Shown: positions 34,201 through 45,990, counted from the first letter of the stretch. The stretch is DNA of 64,000 nucleotides from Magicicada septendecula (GCA_034769895.1 CM068371.1:398737469-398801468), one strand, 5' to 3'. Numbers and translations are program-made. The notes: a model not told the origin generated them from the letters alone.

Positions 34201-35625
34201 ATCTATATCTAGCCGATTTACCCAGCGTTGCTCGGGTTCATAATTTATTCATAGGCTCATAGGCACCTATTCTTGTTCTAACGTTATATTACTTGTATAT
34301 TGTATAAGCTTCCTTATATTGTTACGTTCGCATTCTCACTGGAGGAATACTCTGTAGCGCACATGTTTAAGAACATGTCATAAACTGTATTCTTATATCT
34401 GGAGACGAATTCTGTTGCGCGTGATGCTCCTGCTCGATTTCTAACTCTGGGAGAGGGCGAACAGCTAAATTAGTTTTCAATAAAATGTCTACAGTACTTG
34501 CACGCGCTGCGTATTTAACTGTCGTTTTATAATTCATTGTGTTAATGTTGAAATAAGGCATTTGTTAAATTAGTGTCTCCTAAACTTATTCTAACAATAC
34601 AATACCTCTACTATAGATTTCAGCTTATCAATTTTTAAATTCAAACTGAAGCATGTGCATTTATATTGTCTGAACACTATGATCTGAATACATTCGCTAT
34701 CAAAACTTTGTTTTTTATACTCGCTTATAACTTACTTCGATCTTAACTTATCCACTTTTAAATTCAAACTGAAACAACTCTGAATTCACACACTATTAAG
34801 AAGTTTCTTAAGATGCATACACCACCTTTGATATCATAACCTATATCTTTATTTATAAGAACCGTGGACTCTGGCCTCGCCGTCTTTCGCGGGATCCGAC
34901 CTAAGACTCCCGGGTTCCGTGGATGAACTCCGGGGAAGGCCCGTTGGACGACTCCCGCGCTATTTCCTACGCGGGAGACTTCCACCGATGCTATGGTAAC
35001 CATAATCTATTCTATTGGGTTGCCATAGTAACCAGATCTAATAGTTTTTAAGACCCAAAGGACCCCCCAAAGGATCGTATCGAAAAAACAATTGTCCTAT
35101 GTTGGTTCTCCCGTTGCGTAAAATATTTGTGCCAAGTTTGGTTGAAATCGGTCCAGTGGTTTAGGAGGAGATGTGGAAGACCCCAAAGGACCCCCCGAAG
35201 GATCGTATCGAAAAAACACCTATTCTATGTTGGTTCTCCCGTTGCGTAAAATATTTGTACCAAGTTTGGTTGAAATCGGTCCAGTGGTTTAGGAGGAGAT
35301 GTGGAAGACCCCAAAGAACCCCCAAAGGACCCCATCGAAAAAACACCTATCCTATGTTGGTTCTCCCGTCGCGCAAAATATTTGTGCCAAGTTTGGTTGA
35401 AATCGGTCCAGTGGTTTAGGAGGAGATGTGGAACATACATACAATGGGGGGGGGGGGGTTGTTTTGCCCCTTAGGAGTGAAAGTTTTTAAAACCGTTTCT
35501 TAGTGAGCATCTACGACCCCATAAGAATATACCTTCAAATTTTGAGATCATTATCTTCAGTAGTTTTTGCTTTACGTTGATTCTCTCTCAGTCAGGACAA
35601 AGCCGCTTATATATATATAGGCCTA
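34201..35625 (+). repeat. Dispersed repeat family B, copy 2, expanded
   Basis: It opens CTAGCCGATTTACCCAGCGT and GCTCGGGTTC, analogous to the start of copy 1. It shares GCCCCTTAGGAGTGAAAG and AAAACCGTTTCTTAGTGA at 35465-35506, and ends GCCGCTTATATATATATAG. It contains a GC-rich insert at 34855-34990 and three tandem 127-bp units (separate entry). A G12 run is at 35445-35458. Confidence 0.6.
35052..35433 (+). repeat. Three tandem 127-128-bp units within family B
   Basis: Units 35052-35178, 35179-35306 and 35307-35433. Each runs from GACCCCAAAGGACCCCC through CTATGTTGGTTCTCCCGT to GAAATCGGTCCAGTGGTTTA and GGAGGAGATGTGGAA. They differ at only a few positions. Confidence 0.85.
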
Positions 35626-36153
35626 GAGATATGTTTCAACGATGTTCATTATAATTGGGTTGATACACTTTCACTAGACACTTTTTTTTCTTTTTATCGT
35701 TTATCACTGTTTTTCTCACTTTCTATCACCATTACACAACATAACTTTGGTAATCATAATTTGATATGATTATGTATGTAAAAATTATATCATTCACCGT
35801 CTGTGATTCAATACTACAAAATAACTGTCTGAGGTACACATACCCCCTCATAGTTTTACTCTATTGCTTACCTAACAAATGTCTTTTACTTATTAACTAC
35901 GTTTAACATTTGTACATTTTAACTCTATTAATTAATTATTATTTACATGTTTGTCTGTCACTTGATCTTTCCTTCTGGATATTATTGTCTTCGTAAGTCA
36001 TGGTTCGTCATTGTCATAGTTAATATTTAGAATACTTTTCTTATATGCTGTCTTATCATTAGTTACACTCAATTATTATTTTTGTTCTCTGTACCTTTGG
36101 TCATATTATAATATGTATGTATAAAAGGTATGTATTTTACATTGCTTTAATAT
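35626..36153. other. AT-rich intergenic
   Basis: Nothing recognised. Ends at the LTR element's target site ATAT (36150-36153). Confidence 0.4.
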
Positions 36154-36736
36154 TGTTACGACGGTCTACTCGATCGTCGTAGGTACAGTGGAAACAAAAT
36201 AAGTAAAAGACACCAATTAAGTCACTAATCACACCTTTAATTGTTACAGTAAAACAGTTCGTAATTAACAACACAGTCTCTACAACAAATCAAATGGAAA
36301 TTGTACACACGCAATAAAATGTCCACAAATATTAAAACTCAATTGTATTACAATTATACCGTCTGATTATAAAACGCAACACTTCAATAATAACCACTTG
36401 AACGTACACAGTAATAACTCGAACCGCTCTGGAAATATATCGCACTAATACTCTCGAACCGCACTATCCAATATCTCGCATGGAACTGAAAACTAAGGCC
36501 GCTACCCGATGTATTTATAGTCACGCTCACACACCAGAAGCTACCAAACTGCGTCTTATCTCTCGTGAACTACGTAATTACTACGGCCTTGACACAGTCC
36601 GAGCGCCCGAGCGAAGCCCGGCACAGTCGAGAAGATTCTCGCAAAATGCGTCTAGTAGCACGTACACCACACGCTTACATCGAGATCCTTCTGGTATATT
36701 CGATAAACGCGTAGATTGTTCTGTGCTGTCGTAGCA
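36154..36736 (-). repeat. 3' LTR (583 bp)
   Basis: On the minus strand it begins TGCTACGAC and ends GTCGTAACA. Its interior-side neighbour on the minus strand is a purine-rich tract, marking it as the 3' LTR. Confidence 0.9.
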
Positions 36737-36749
36737 CTGTCCCCTCCTT
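36737..36749 (-). promoter_or_regulatory. Polypurine tract
   Basis: Minus strand AAGGAGGGGACAG immediately before the 3' LTR, the expected plus-strand DNA primer site of LTR elements. Confidence 0.7.
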
Positions 36750-38948
36750 AAGCCTGTTCGTCCCGAACTGGCAAAGCGTCTCCGAAGTAATACTCGACCA
36801 GGCGATCTAGGTGGACGTCCTTGCGAAGGATAATTTTCCCGTTCTTCGAATTCAGTCTCGTGTGATCCGAACACCACGTTCCCAGGAATGCGAGTCTTTT
36901 GCGCAACCACTAGTTTCGCTGGAATCACTCCCGTTGCGTCATGTACTGATGACCGAAATACCACTGGCTGATTCAAGTCTGTTTGGTCCTCGTCAACAAC
37001 CTCTTGCGTAACCTCATCTTCAGCCACTTTACCCTTGGGCGCTTCTATCAGCTCAGGAACAAGCAAGAGTTTTGTCTCGACACCCATAGTTGGCTTTCCA
37101 ATCACTTCTTTTGTCCTTATACTTATTTGTAATTCCTCTGCTAGTTCTTCCTCCATTTCCGCTGGCAACAGGGAGGGTTCCTCTTGACCAGACTTGTTGA
37201 GTTTTTCTTCGACTAATGCCACTCGCTTAATCGAATGGTTGGTAGACCCTGTCGTTTTAGCAATGGAAAGCTTTATCTCCTCTTGGCCGACACACAGGAC
37301 ATTCTCTCTTAAGTCCACAACGAATCCGTAGGCATTCATAATGTCCGTGCCAAGAATCACTTCATCGATAATGTCTGCAACGAGCATTTGGTGGCTAAAC
37401 TCAAGAAGACCCAGGCGTACACGTACGTCTACCTTTCCTAGCACCTTGACGGGGCTTCCAGTCACAGTCTGTATTGTACAAGAGCTAATTAGAGGATGGC
37501 GGTTACAGACTAAGTCAGGGCGCACAATGGACACTGTTGCGCCCGTGTCAACTGTAAATGATGTTGGTTTACCATCCGCAAATCCATTAACAATCAAGTT
37601 TCCACTGATCTTATGTAGCGTGGAAACTGTGTGCTGTTCTGGGCCTTTACTTCTCCAATTGGTGCGATCAGTCTCTTCTCTCGGTATCTTCTTCTCCCAG
37701 CAGTCTACCTGTAGATGACCACGTTTTCTACAGTTGTAACATTTCGGACTTCTGTCTTTTTCAAATCGTTGCGACTCTCTGGAACTTTTGAATTGTTTGT
37801 CCGACAACACTGTTTTTCTGCACCCATCGTAACGGTAATGTGATACAGGGATCTTCTGACTGCAACGTGATGGCACAAACCCATTAATGTAGCGGGACGC
37901 TGACTTGGCAGCTTCAAACTCTAGGGCGTGAACAAGAGCTTCTGAGCTATCTCGGTGTCTTGCCATTCGTAACACTTGCTGAAGTTCACAATCTCCGATC
38001 CCATCAATAAATGTCTGCACCGTAAACCTTATTCGGAAGTCTTCTGGTGCTTCAGGATAGGCCAATCTAATCAATCTGTCGATACTTTTGTCGTCTTGTT
38101 CTCAACTGAGCGTAGTACACCTCTCGCAAATGTTTATCACCGTAGCGTAATTCTAGAGCTTTTATCAACTCGGCATAGATGTTCTGGCTGTCAGGTGGCA
38201 CTTTCTGTAGTAATTCTGCCGCGGGTCCTTTTAATGCAAGAACAAGTGAAACAGCCTTGTCTTTCTCTGTCCAATTATTTGCGCATGCAGCAGCTTCAAA
38301 TTGGCGGAGGTACGTTGCCCAGTGACTGCTTCCGTCAAAGGTTGGAGCTTTGACATGAACTGTCCCTACTGCAGGCAAAGTGACTTTCTCTATTAACTTA
38401 TTTTCTGTCTTTTTCTATCTTTATCACTGGTACAGTCTGTTCAGAAATTTGTTTTGGTTGAATCTTCATGCACTGTTCGACTTCACTTTTAATTTGTTCT
38501 CTTATGTTTGCCATTGAGTTTTCTACTGCAGATATTTTATTTGACACAGATTCTTCTATAACAGATATTTTTGTAGACATCGATTCTTCAACAATCAAGA
38601 CAGATTTTTCTACTTCAGCTATTTTTAATGTCATTGATTCTTGTACCTCCGATATTTTAGTAACTTGTTTATTAAGCTCACCTCCTGGATACCCAATTCT
38701 GCGGTACTGTGTTCTTGCAACTGTTTCTGCATAACTTCAAAGAGAGCTTCCATTTTATCTGCTTCTTGCTTACGTTTTTCATCCTGTCGTTTTTCTGCTT
38801 CTTCCCTTTCCTGTCTTCGTTCTTCTTTTTGTCGTATTTCTGCTTCTTTTCTTTCTTGTATTCGTTCTTCTTTTTGTCGTCTTTCTGCTTCTTCCTGTGT
38901 CTGCCGCAGCAGTGTTTGTAAAGCTTCCGTCATCTGACTGGGATCCAT
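36750..38948 (-). pseudogene. gag-protease region of the LTR element
   Basis: Order on the minus strand: a Lys/Glu/Arg/Gln-rich coiled coil of about 90 residues near 38950-38650; a gag core near 38370-37950 (FDGSSHWATYLRQFE, LQKVPPD, ELRYGDKHLREVYYAQL), typical of the Retrotrans_gag family; a CX2CX4HX4C zinc knuckle CYNCRKRGHLQVDC at 37742-37701; and a retropepsin-like protease with FTVDTGATVSIV at about 37560-37520, then ILGTDIMNAYGF. The last part is Glu-rich with no recognised domain. The gene is a fossil with a few interruptions. Gag would build the particle and the protease would mature it. Confidence 0.85.
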
Positions 38949-39009
38949 GTTTACTGATTAATTACGAATCACACTCGTCTTGTACAAAGCGTCCACTGTT
39001 TCCACTGTT

Positions 39010-39025
39010 AACCGTTCTATCCCAG
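39010..39025 (-). promoter_or_regulatory. Primer binding site
   Basis: Minus strand TGGGATAGAACGG begins one base inside the 5' LTR and starts with the TGG expected to pair with a tRNA 3' CCA. I do not assign the tRNA. Confidence 0.5.
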
Positions 39026-39608
39026 TGTTACGACGATCTACTCGATCGTCGTAGGTACAGTGGAAACAAAATAAGTACAAGACACCAATTAAGTCACTAA
39101 TCACACCTTTAATTGTTACAGTAAAACAGTTCGTAATTAACAACACAGTCTCTACAACAAATCAAATGAAAATTGTACACACGCAATAAAATGTCCACAA
39201 TTATTAAAACTCAATTGTATTACAATTATACCGTCTGATTATAAAACGCAACACTTCAATAATAACTACTTGAACGTACACAGTAATAACTCGAACCGCT
39301 CTGGAAATATATCGCACTAATACTCTCGAACCGCACTATCCAATATCTCGCATGGAACTGAAAACTAAGGCCGCTACCCGATGTATTTATAGTCACGCTC
39401 ACACACCAGAAGCTTCCAAACTGCGTCTTATCTCTCGTGAACTACGTAATTACTACGGCCTTGACACAGTCCGAGCGCCCGAGCGAAGCCCGGCACAGTC
39501 GAGAAGATTCTCGCAAAATGCGTCTAGCAGCACGTACACCACACGCTTACATCGAGATCCTTCTGGCATATTCGATAAACGCGTAGATTGTTCTGTGCTG
39601 TCGTAGCA
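39026..39608 (-). repeat. 5' LTR (583 bp)
   Basis: The same length as its partner and about 98.6% identical. The edge next to the primer binding site can form a perfect 9-bp hairpin (ACGACGATC-TACTC-GATCGTCGT, 39030-39052). Confidence 0.9.
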
Positions 39609-39612
39609 ATAT

Positions 39613-40121
39613 CTTTGTCCAGATAATTAGGAGCTTTTTGTGACACTAGTTTGCCGTTATCGAAATGCTGTTTATGAGTAGAGTCAATTTTCAGAGTCGA
39701 CAACTGTGTATTAAATTACGACGAAAAGAAGCATTTTATGAACCGAAGCGCGGGCCGCGAGTTCGACATACCTGGTACAGAGTAACAATAGCAGTTATAC
39801 AGCGGTGTTAATTTATTCAACAGTGAAAACATGAGACTTTGGGACAATACCACTGTGTTTCCGCCAAGGCTGGTACCGTTTCCACCTAGCCATACGAATT
39901 GTTTGTGTTTTTTAAACAAAACAATTGTTGCTTTATGAATTCGCGCTTGAGGCCTATAGACTTTTTCACGCTTCTGTTCACCACTCGGACATTAATGTAT
40001 GCTTCTATTTTGGTGTTTCGTAGCTACAAAGTTGAACGTCTTATTTCAACTTCATGTGCGGTAATACTTTACATTGGCTGAGTTGAGTTTTATCTACTAT
40101 CACTACTACTAGTAGTTCTAC
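39613..40121. other. Intergenic, nothing recognised
   Basis: No coding motif. A CAT/ACT-rich run precedes the MITE at 40090-40115. Confidence 0.35.
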
Positions 40122-40536
40122 CAGCGGAGTAACTACGAGCTGCTCTTGGGGGAGGGCAGAGACTAGCTTGAAGGTTGGACTCTCCATTTCTCCAGGACAA
40201 ATGAGACGTTCAGGATTCTTCCCATACAATTTTATAAATACATTTTATAAATTCTTTGTGTCTCAAATTTCTGCGTAAACCGACGTGAAGTATGTTGCAA
40301 ATACGTAGGTTACGTTGTTTACCAAATGTTAAGTGGTTGTTATAGAAAATTCTATTTTATTAATTTACAAATGTTGTAATTCCTTTTATTTCTATAGTTA
40401 TTTATAAGCCTTATTTTAACGCACGCGACTGGCTTAGAAATAGGCTTACATCGAGTGTTTATGGAATTTCACTGAAATTTTTAATAGCTCTGGGTAGGAG
40501 GATTGAACTCCTGATCCCCCCATGGTTACGTCACTG
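40122..40536. mobile_element. hAT-type MITE
   Basis: 415 bp. The left end is CAGCGGAGTAACTACG; the right end read inverted is CAGTGACGTAAC. The flanking octamers AGTTCTAC and GCTTCAAC match at five of eight positions, weakly supporting an 8-bp target duplication. The interior matches 24862-25475 and, inverted, 45666-45832. Confidence 0.7.
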
Positions 40537-40549
40537 GCTTCAACCACTG

Positions 40550-40626
40550 TTACTGCTACTACTACTACTACTACTACTAGTACTGCTATTACTACTGCTT
40601 CTGGTACTATTACTACTATTACCGCT
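40550..40626. repeat. ACT trinucleotide microsatellite
   Basis: Imperfect (ACT)n with CTG and GGT interruptions. Confidence 0.85.
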
Positions 40627-41499
40627 CGTGCTTGTCAGCAAAGGAAAGGTGATCCTGAGCTACCCTCGTCCCATCGCACCTGTAGGCCTACATATTGAAC
40701 ACATCAGGAAAATGCTTAGGAGATTCATGGCAGCAGAAGAGACTGCGGCTGATATTTCACCAAGGCTTTAGAGCGGGGCGATCCTAAACGTATCTGATGC
40801 AGTTAGAAGGGTAGAACATCACAATCGCTTCCTTCTTCGGGTGGTGTTTTTTTGTGATGCTCAACGTGAGGAACACCACGAAGTGATCCAACATGTTGGA
40901 AGCGCTCGCGCAGTCGTTCCGAGTACCTAAGTGCGGATAATAGATGACTAGTTGAAAGAGTCCTGCCCTACTTTATTCAAGCAAGGAAGGGCAGAGTAGA
41001 ACGGTCGTCATGCCGGGGGGAGATCAGGGGCTGAGCTCTGGAATGCAGCCTACGACATTCTATTATGCCTGGAGATATCTAAGGAGACATGCCTGCCAAT
41101 GATGTGGCAGCACACTCGATACGGCTTGGATGGTTGATCAATCTCAATCAATCAGACAATCTTCTTTGCTTAACTTTCTGTTGTGTTTAGTCAAGCTTAT
41201 AATAATGTTACATTTGTTAATTTTTTTATTTATATTTTTTTCAATACTATGCTGCCTTTTACATTAAGCATTTTTTTATATATCAAATTTCCCGCGCACC
41301 GAAACAATACAAAATTTAATTTGTTAACACATTAAAAATTACGTTTAAATATACACTATTGTACGCAGAAAAGTGTTATTTTTCACTTTTCCAATTATCC
41401 ATATCAATTGTGGTCCCAGTTAATCCAGATAATTAAGAGTTCTACTGTATTTTTAAAACTAGATACCATCTTAACATTAGGTAATTAGATTAAATAAAT
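40627..41499. other. Unassigned, partly GC-richer
   Basis: 40640-41130 has long near-open stretches on the plus strand (for example RKMLRRFMAAEETAADISPR, then NVSDAVRRVEHHNRFLLRVV), broken by stops. I do not recognise the family; a decayed transposon or LINE ORF is likely. The rest is AT-rich. Confidence 0.3.
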
Positions 41500-42530
41500 A
41501 GAAAATGATGATGGGTTCCATTTCAACGTTCGAAATGGAGGGTAGGCTGTCACCGCCACACCTACACGGTGTCAACCACGGATCGAACAAGAGTCTGTTT
41601 CTCAGCAGCCGAGAAGGGAATCGACAAGGGACTTCGGCCGCTAGCTCAAGCCACCTGTCGAGGATGTTTTCAACTTTGTCTTATCCATTGCGGCCAGAAA
41701 ACTCCAGACAAGGGCTGCATAGGTAATGACCGGCACCAGATACGCGCCGACGACCATTTTAACCAATTTACATATTATAGCTGGGCTGACCGTTGATCCA
41801 GACGAGCGGACGCGCGCTTGTGAACTGTCTGGGTGTGGGTGCGCCAGATGACCTGACGATCAAGGTGTAAGTCGAAGAACATGAGTTCCTTGCACCACGT
41901 TCCGTCGGTTGCCAGACACCGTCGCCGATCTTTCTGGCTCTTAGAAAGTAGCACACCGGCAATCCAATCCAGTCTAATTACCCAATTATCCAATTATCAC
42001 TTCAGTCCACGAGCGTAACGAGCTGGCGCTGCAGTCGTATGATCACCTTATTAGCATTACGATCAGAGTTGAATACCCCCGTGTCCTCCGCAAACAGGGC
42101 AATCTGGACTCCACGCTCCCTGAGTACGTCGTTGACGTAGATGGAGAACAGGAGGGGGGCCGAGAACACTTCCTTGAGGGACTACGGCAGTCACGTATCT
42201 CTCGGAAGAGACATAGTCGTCTACTGTCGCACAGAAGGTCATCTCTGTCAAAAAGCTAGCGATGAAGTGAAGCTAGTCTGGAAGCTGCACTTCCAAAAGT
42301 TTATAAAACGTCTATCGTGACAAACGCTGTCAAAGGCTTTCTCTATTTCCAGGAAACAGCCTACGATCTTCTCTTTCCGACCTGGCACCCGTGATGCATT
42401 TGGCCAGTCTTATCAGCTGATGTATGTTGGAGTGTCCTGTACGAAAAGCGAACTATTCGGGCACCAGAACGTCATAGTTACGCAGATCATCTTGTATCGT
42501 ATGTATTCAATGTGGCCGTTCAGTTGCCGC
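41500..42530 (-). pseudogene. Jockey-like LINE reverse-transcriptase relic, minus strand
   Basis: On the minus strand, from high to low coordinates: LNGHIEYIRY near 42510, FRTGHSNIHQLIRLAKCITG near 42440-42390, IEKAFDSVCHD near 42330, VVPQGSVLGP near 42190, FSIYVNDVLRERGVQIALFA and EDTGVFNSDRNAN near 42150-42060 (catalytic box LFAEDTG, normally YADD), then ATDGTWCKEL, HLDRQVIWRTHTQT, and a YLVPVITYAALVWS block near 41740. This is the order of RT motifs and the following thumb in Jockey/R1-type elements. Several frameshifts are present, and the first catalytic Asp of the FADD/YADD pair has changed to Glu. It is the largest RT relic in the window, about 340 codons. Confidence 0.8.
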
Positions 42531-42639
42531 TTTGTACCCTATTTGTTCCATTTCAACAAATTTCGGGCACATGACGCGCAACATGTTGCGGGACAAATTT
42601 GTAGTAATGGAAACGAGGCTTTAGTTAACGTATAAGGTG

Positions 42640-43640
42640 GGCCGATATACCTATAACAGGTATTTTGCAACGATTATTTTTGTGGAACGGATATAACAGT
42701 CACTGAAAAGTTGAAATACCTGTTCGGATTCAACAATAACTGAAAACTGAAAAGTCGAAATACCCGTACCGATTACTCGCGGCCTCGCGGTTTCGAGTAG
42801 CGGGGTCACCCTACGCAACTAACGAATAAACGAGTACTATGAGTACAAAGTCACAGTTAGTGCTGAATACTTGATTCTGCGCATGTGCCGATTGCCATAT
42901 ACAAGTACGAAACGAAGCAAAACAACGAGGTTCAGAATATCTCTATGCCAAAGGGGATATTAATCCATCCATTATTCCATCTGTTTTTAATAAATGAAAA
43001 AAATTCATACTTATGTTACATTTATTCTCGTGTGTTATGCAGATATATAATACAGATTATAATAACAAATTATATACTATACTACTAAGTAGTCACCAAC
43101 TTGATAAATTTTGAAAAAGCGAATTATATTGTGTTATAAGCTACAGAGTGGCTGTTAGTCTATATAGGGCTAGTACTTTTTGTTAATGTGATTACGGAGA
43201 TGATTTTAATTTCACTGGACACCTCACGTAAATTTGTTTGACATTATTTGTTGAGCTGTTACGTGCACTCTAAATTTCATTGTCTGAGTTTCGCAACTAA
43301 TTTGTCTAACCAAAATGGAATCAATAATTTAATATTAAACCTATGTCAGTTTGATCATTCCTTGTGAAATTTAAATTAGTATTCCCAAAGGGAGATAGGC
43401 CTATAAATTCTCTCGTTTCTTATTTTATTTTAAACAGTAACAGCTTAATAAAGTCACAGTGTAAAGTACCACTGTTAATAATTTTAGTTTCAATTTATTT
43501 CTTATAAAAAATTATATAATACGTGTAAATGTATAGTAGGTATATACAATAACAGGTATTTGTACGTCTTATTTTTTGGAACGGTTTCGTTCGTACCTGT
43601 TATTTTCAAATACTAGTTTAGCACACCTCTATTAAGAATC
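42640..43640. mobile_element. Possible non-autonomous element with repeated ends
   Basis: Two related segments of about 45 bp lie in direct orientation at 42652-42700 (ATAACAGGTATTTTGCAACG) and 43548-43590 (ATAACAGGTATTTGTACGTC), each followed by a TTTT-GGAACGG phrase. The outer ends AGGTGGGC (42635) and, inverted, AGGTGTGC (43630) are weakly similar. No ORF. The class is uncertain. Confidence 0.3.
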
Positions 43641-44869
43641 CTACTTTAGAATACTACTCATTTCATGGTTCAACCAATCTTGGAATGGAAAAACACACTT
43701 CAATTTTATGGTGCTTCTGGGAAGTTATCTGAGTTATTAATAAAAATGATGAATTATTAAGTGTCCACCCTTTTAGATTCATAAATATAACACAACATGT
43801 GTAGGTGAATTATACCGCGCCGGTAGTGACTGCCTGGTATTTTGGCTCTACAAACACGAACAACAATAATTCACTCTATATTGAATCCGTCATAATTTTA
43901 AATTCTGCGAAACCATTTTTCTTTACGTTCTGTCGGTCACTTAAATTTAGCAGTAGTATTTATTGCGAGTTCGCCCAAGCCGGCTATAAAACGTGACGAA
44001 ACGCTAACTGTGCGTCAAAGCACGTTCTCCCTCCCTGTATCGATGCCGCGGCCACTACAGGTTTGCTTCCGAGAAATGTACAAGTATTCAACCGGCATTG
44101 AAACTAAAATTTTAAGAAAGGTAAATCACGACACTCAACCATCGTTGAGGAGTGCCAATTTGTATTAACAATATTATCCAATCAGATTATTAGAATAACG
44201 CATTACCGGATTACCCGAAAATTACCCTGCTGCTATCCAGTAAACTAGCGCTATCGTGTATTTTTTCTTGCACAAATAAACAGAAGCAAAAAATGCTCAT
44301 ATTCTTATTTAATTTTTATAACCATTCTTTTAAAAATTTCTTACTTTTTTAAAATCTCGAAATAGCACCGGAGTAATTATAAATCTATTCCTATCCAGAT
44401 CAGAACTGGTCGTCTGGTAACCCTACATACAAGTCGACTCACACTTCTTCGTTGGCGATGTGTATGTGTGTAAGAGTGCGCGAGCGTGTGTGTGTTTTAC
44501 TGTGTGTTTTAGCCTTAAGCTCTGTCCTTTCTTTACAGAGGCCTACTCTTCTCCATCCACTTACCACCATTCGGACAAGTGTCACAAATCATCCTCAGCA
44601 TCTTTCAGTCATCTTTCTCTCGGTCTCCTCTGACGCTACTACTCACAGGTTCCGTCCTCCATTCTGTGTCTCCGTCCTCTTCACTATTCCAGAAAGTCTT
44701 ACTGCGTAAGCGCTTTCTATGTGGTTTAATTTTCGCTTCGGTCTGATTGGTCTGAGATCAGTTGGATCTCTGTTCCGTACCGATCCAAAGAACTGCTTAC
44801 ATATTTTGCTCTTAAATATACAGGTCTTACAATACTTTTATATATTATTAATTCATCTTTTAGATGATA
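43641..44869. other. Intergenic, nothing firm
   Basis: TG-rich patch at 44455-44510 and C/T-rich sequence to 44700. The 60-90-codon frames lack motifs. Confidence 0.35.
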
Positions 44870-45180
44870 TCAAGACGGAACAGTCAAGACGGTGTGGTCA
44901 CGTACAGCGAATGGCAGACGATCGGTTTCCGAAGCAAACAATGGAATGGGCACCAGATGGAAGCCATAGAAAGGAAAGACCAAGGAGAAGGTGAAGAGAG
45001 GAAATCGAGAAGAAGATATAAAGATAAAGACAAGACACAGGTTTGTGGAGATAAATACAATGGGCATCAGATGGAAGGCATAGAAAGGAAAGACCAAGGA
45101 GAAGGTGAAGAGAGGAAATCGAGAAGAAGATATAAGGAAAAAGACAAGAAACAGGTTTGTGGAGATAAAGACAGGAATTG
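44870..45180 (+). pseudogene. LINE ORF2 tail with internal in-frame duplication
   Basis: CGHVQRMADDRFPKQTMEWA followed by PDGSHRKERPRRR is the GHV-M and basic tail of a LINE ORF2. Within it a 114-bp segment (38 codons) is repeated in tandem, lengthening the Lys/Arg/Glu-rich end. The fragment is short and 5'-truncated. Confidence 0.7.
44946..45173 (+). repeat. 114-bp tandem duplication
   Basis: 44946-45059 and 45060-45173. Both carry ATAGAAAGGAAAGACCAAGG and CAGGTTTGTGGAGATAAA, with about ten differences. Confidence 0.85.
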
Positions 45181-45665
45181 AATCGAAATACAGCGGTGAC
45201 TGTACGAACCATTTGGATGATAATATAAACTTGAAGCTTCTGTGTAACAATTCCGACTTCAATAAATTCCCGCATATGAAATAACAACGACTTCAGCTGA
45301 GGATCCATGTCTGGATCTCGTTACTACAGTATAGCAACTAGACTATAATATAGTTAGTTTCATTAACTTACAAACCTAGGTAGAAGGTCTCATTATCATG
45401 TTCAAACTGGTTGAAATCGACTCACTCACAATGAACGTCATATTTTCAGCGAATTTTAATGTGTTTAGTTCGTCAGAAATCAAATCTCCAGGTTCGAGGG
45501 TTGAGCGCAGGGCTGAGTGACTCAGCCTGGAAAAAACTCTTATTGCTATAGAGTCGCAACACAAGACAGGGAAGAGTTGAAAGCCGTGGTTGCGGAGACG
45601 GAGATTCTACAAGCCCCAGAGCGCCACGAAACGAATAAATAACAAGTTCCACGCTGTGAAGAAGG
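45181..45665. other. Intergenic, nothing recognised
   Basis: No motif seen. Confidence 0.35.
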
Positions 45666-45837
45666 CAGTGGCGTAACTACGGCGGGGAATCAGGGGGGGA
45701 TCAATCCCTCCAGAGCTATTAAAAAGTTCATCGAAATTCCATAACCACTTAATGTAGGCCTACTCCTAAGCCAATTGCTGGTGTTAAAATAAGGCCCGAA
45801 TAACTGTAGAAATAAAAGTAATTGCAATATTAATTTT
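45666..45837 (-). mobile_element. hAT-type MITE, one end only
   Basis: It begins CAGTGGCGTAACTACGG and then matches the inverse of the right half of the MITE at 40122-40536 (GAGCTATTAAAAA, GAAATTCCATAA, GTTAAAATAAGGC, TAGAAATAAAAG). It is cut off where the tandem-repeat complex starts; the other half was not found on the far side. Confidence 0.65.
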
Positions 45838-45957
45838 ACTTCCATGATCCATAAGGAAATGGAAGTATGGTGATGGCGAAAAAAATCGTGTTCGAGATAA
45901 GGGCTGATTCTGATTGTACTACCCTCAAAACATGAAGAAAAGTTATTTCTCGAAAAG

Positions 45958-45990
<33 letters not shown>

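Larger units (their letters stand above)
36154..39608 (-). mobile_element. Ty3/gypsy-like LTR element lacking pol, minus strand
   Basis: 3,455 bp, bounded by two 583-bp LTRs and flanked by a 4-bp ATAT duplication (36150-36153 and 39609-39612). The LTRs differ at about 8 positions by my count (about 98.6% identity), so the insertion is young relative to everything else here. The 2.3-kb interior holds gag and an aspartic protease but no reverse transcriptase, RNase H or integrase that I can see, so it would depend on a related autonomous element. The coding part is not in one frame and is broken, with a handful of interruptions. Confidence 0.9.

Noticed and set aside
38468-38948. Plus-strand Ser/Cys/Phe-rich frames
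   Set aside because: Antisense of the coiled-coil part of the LTR element's gag.
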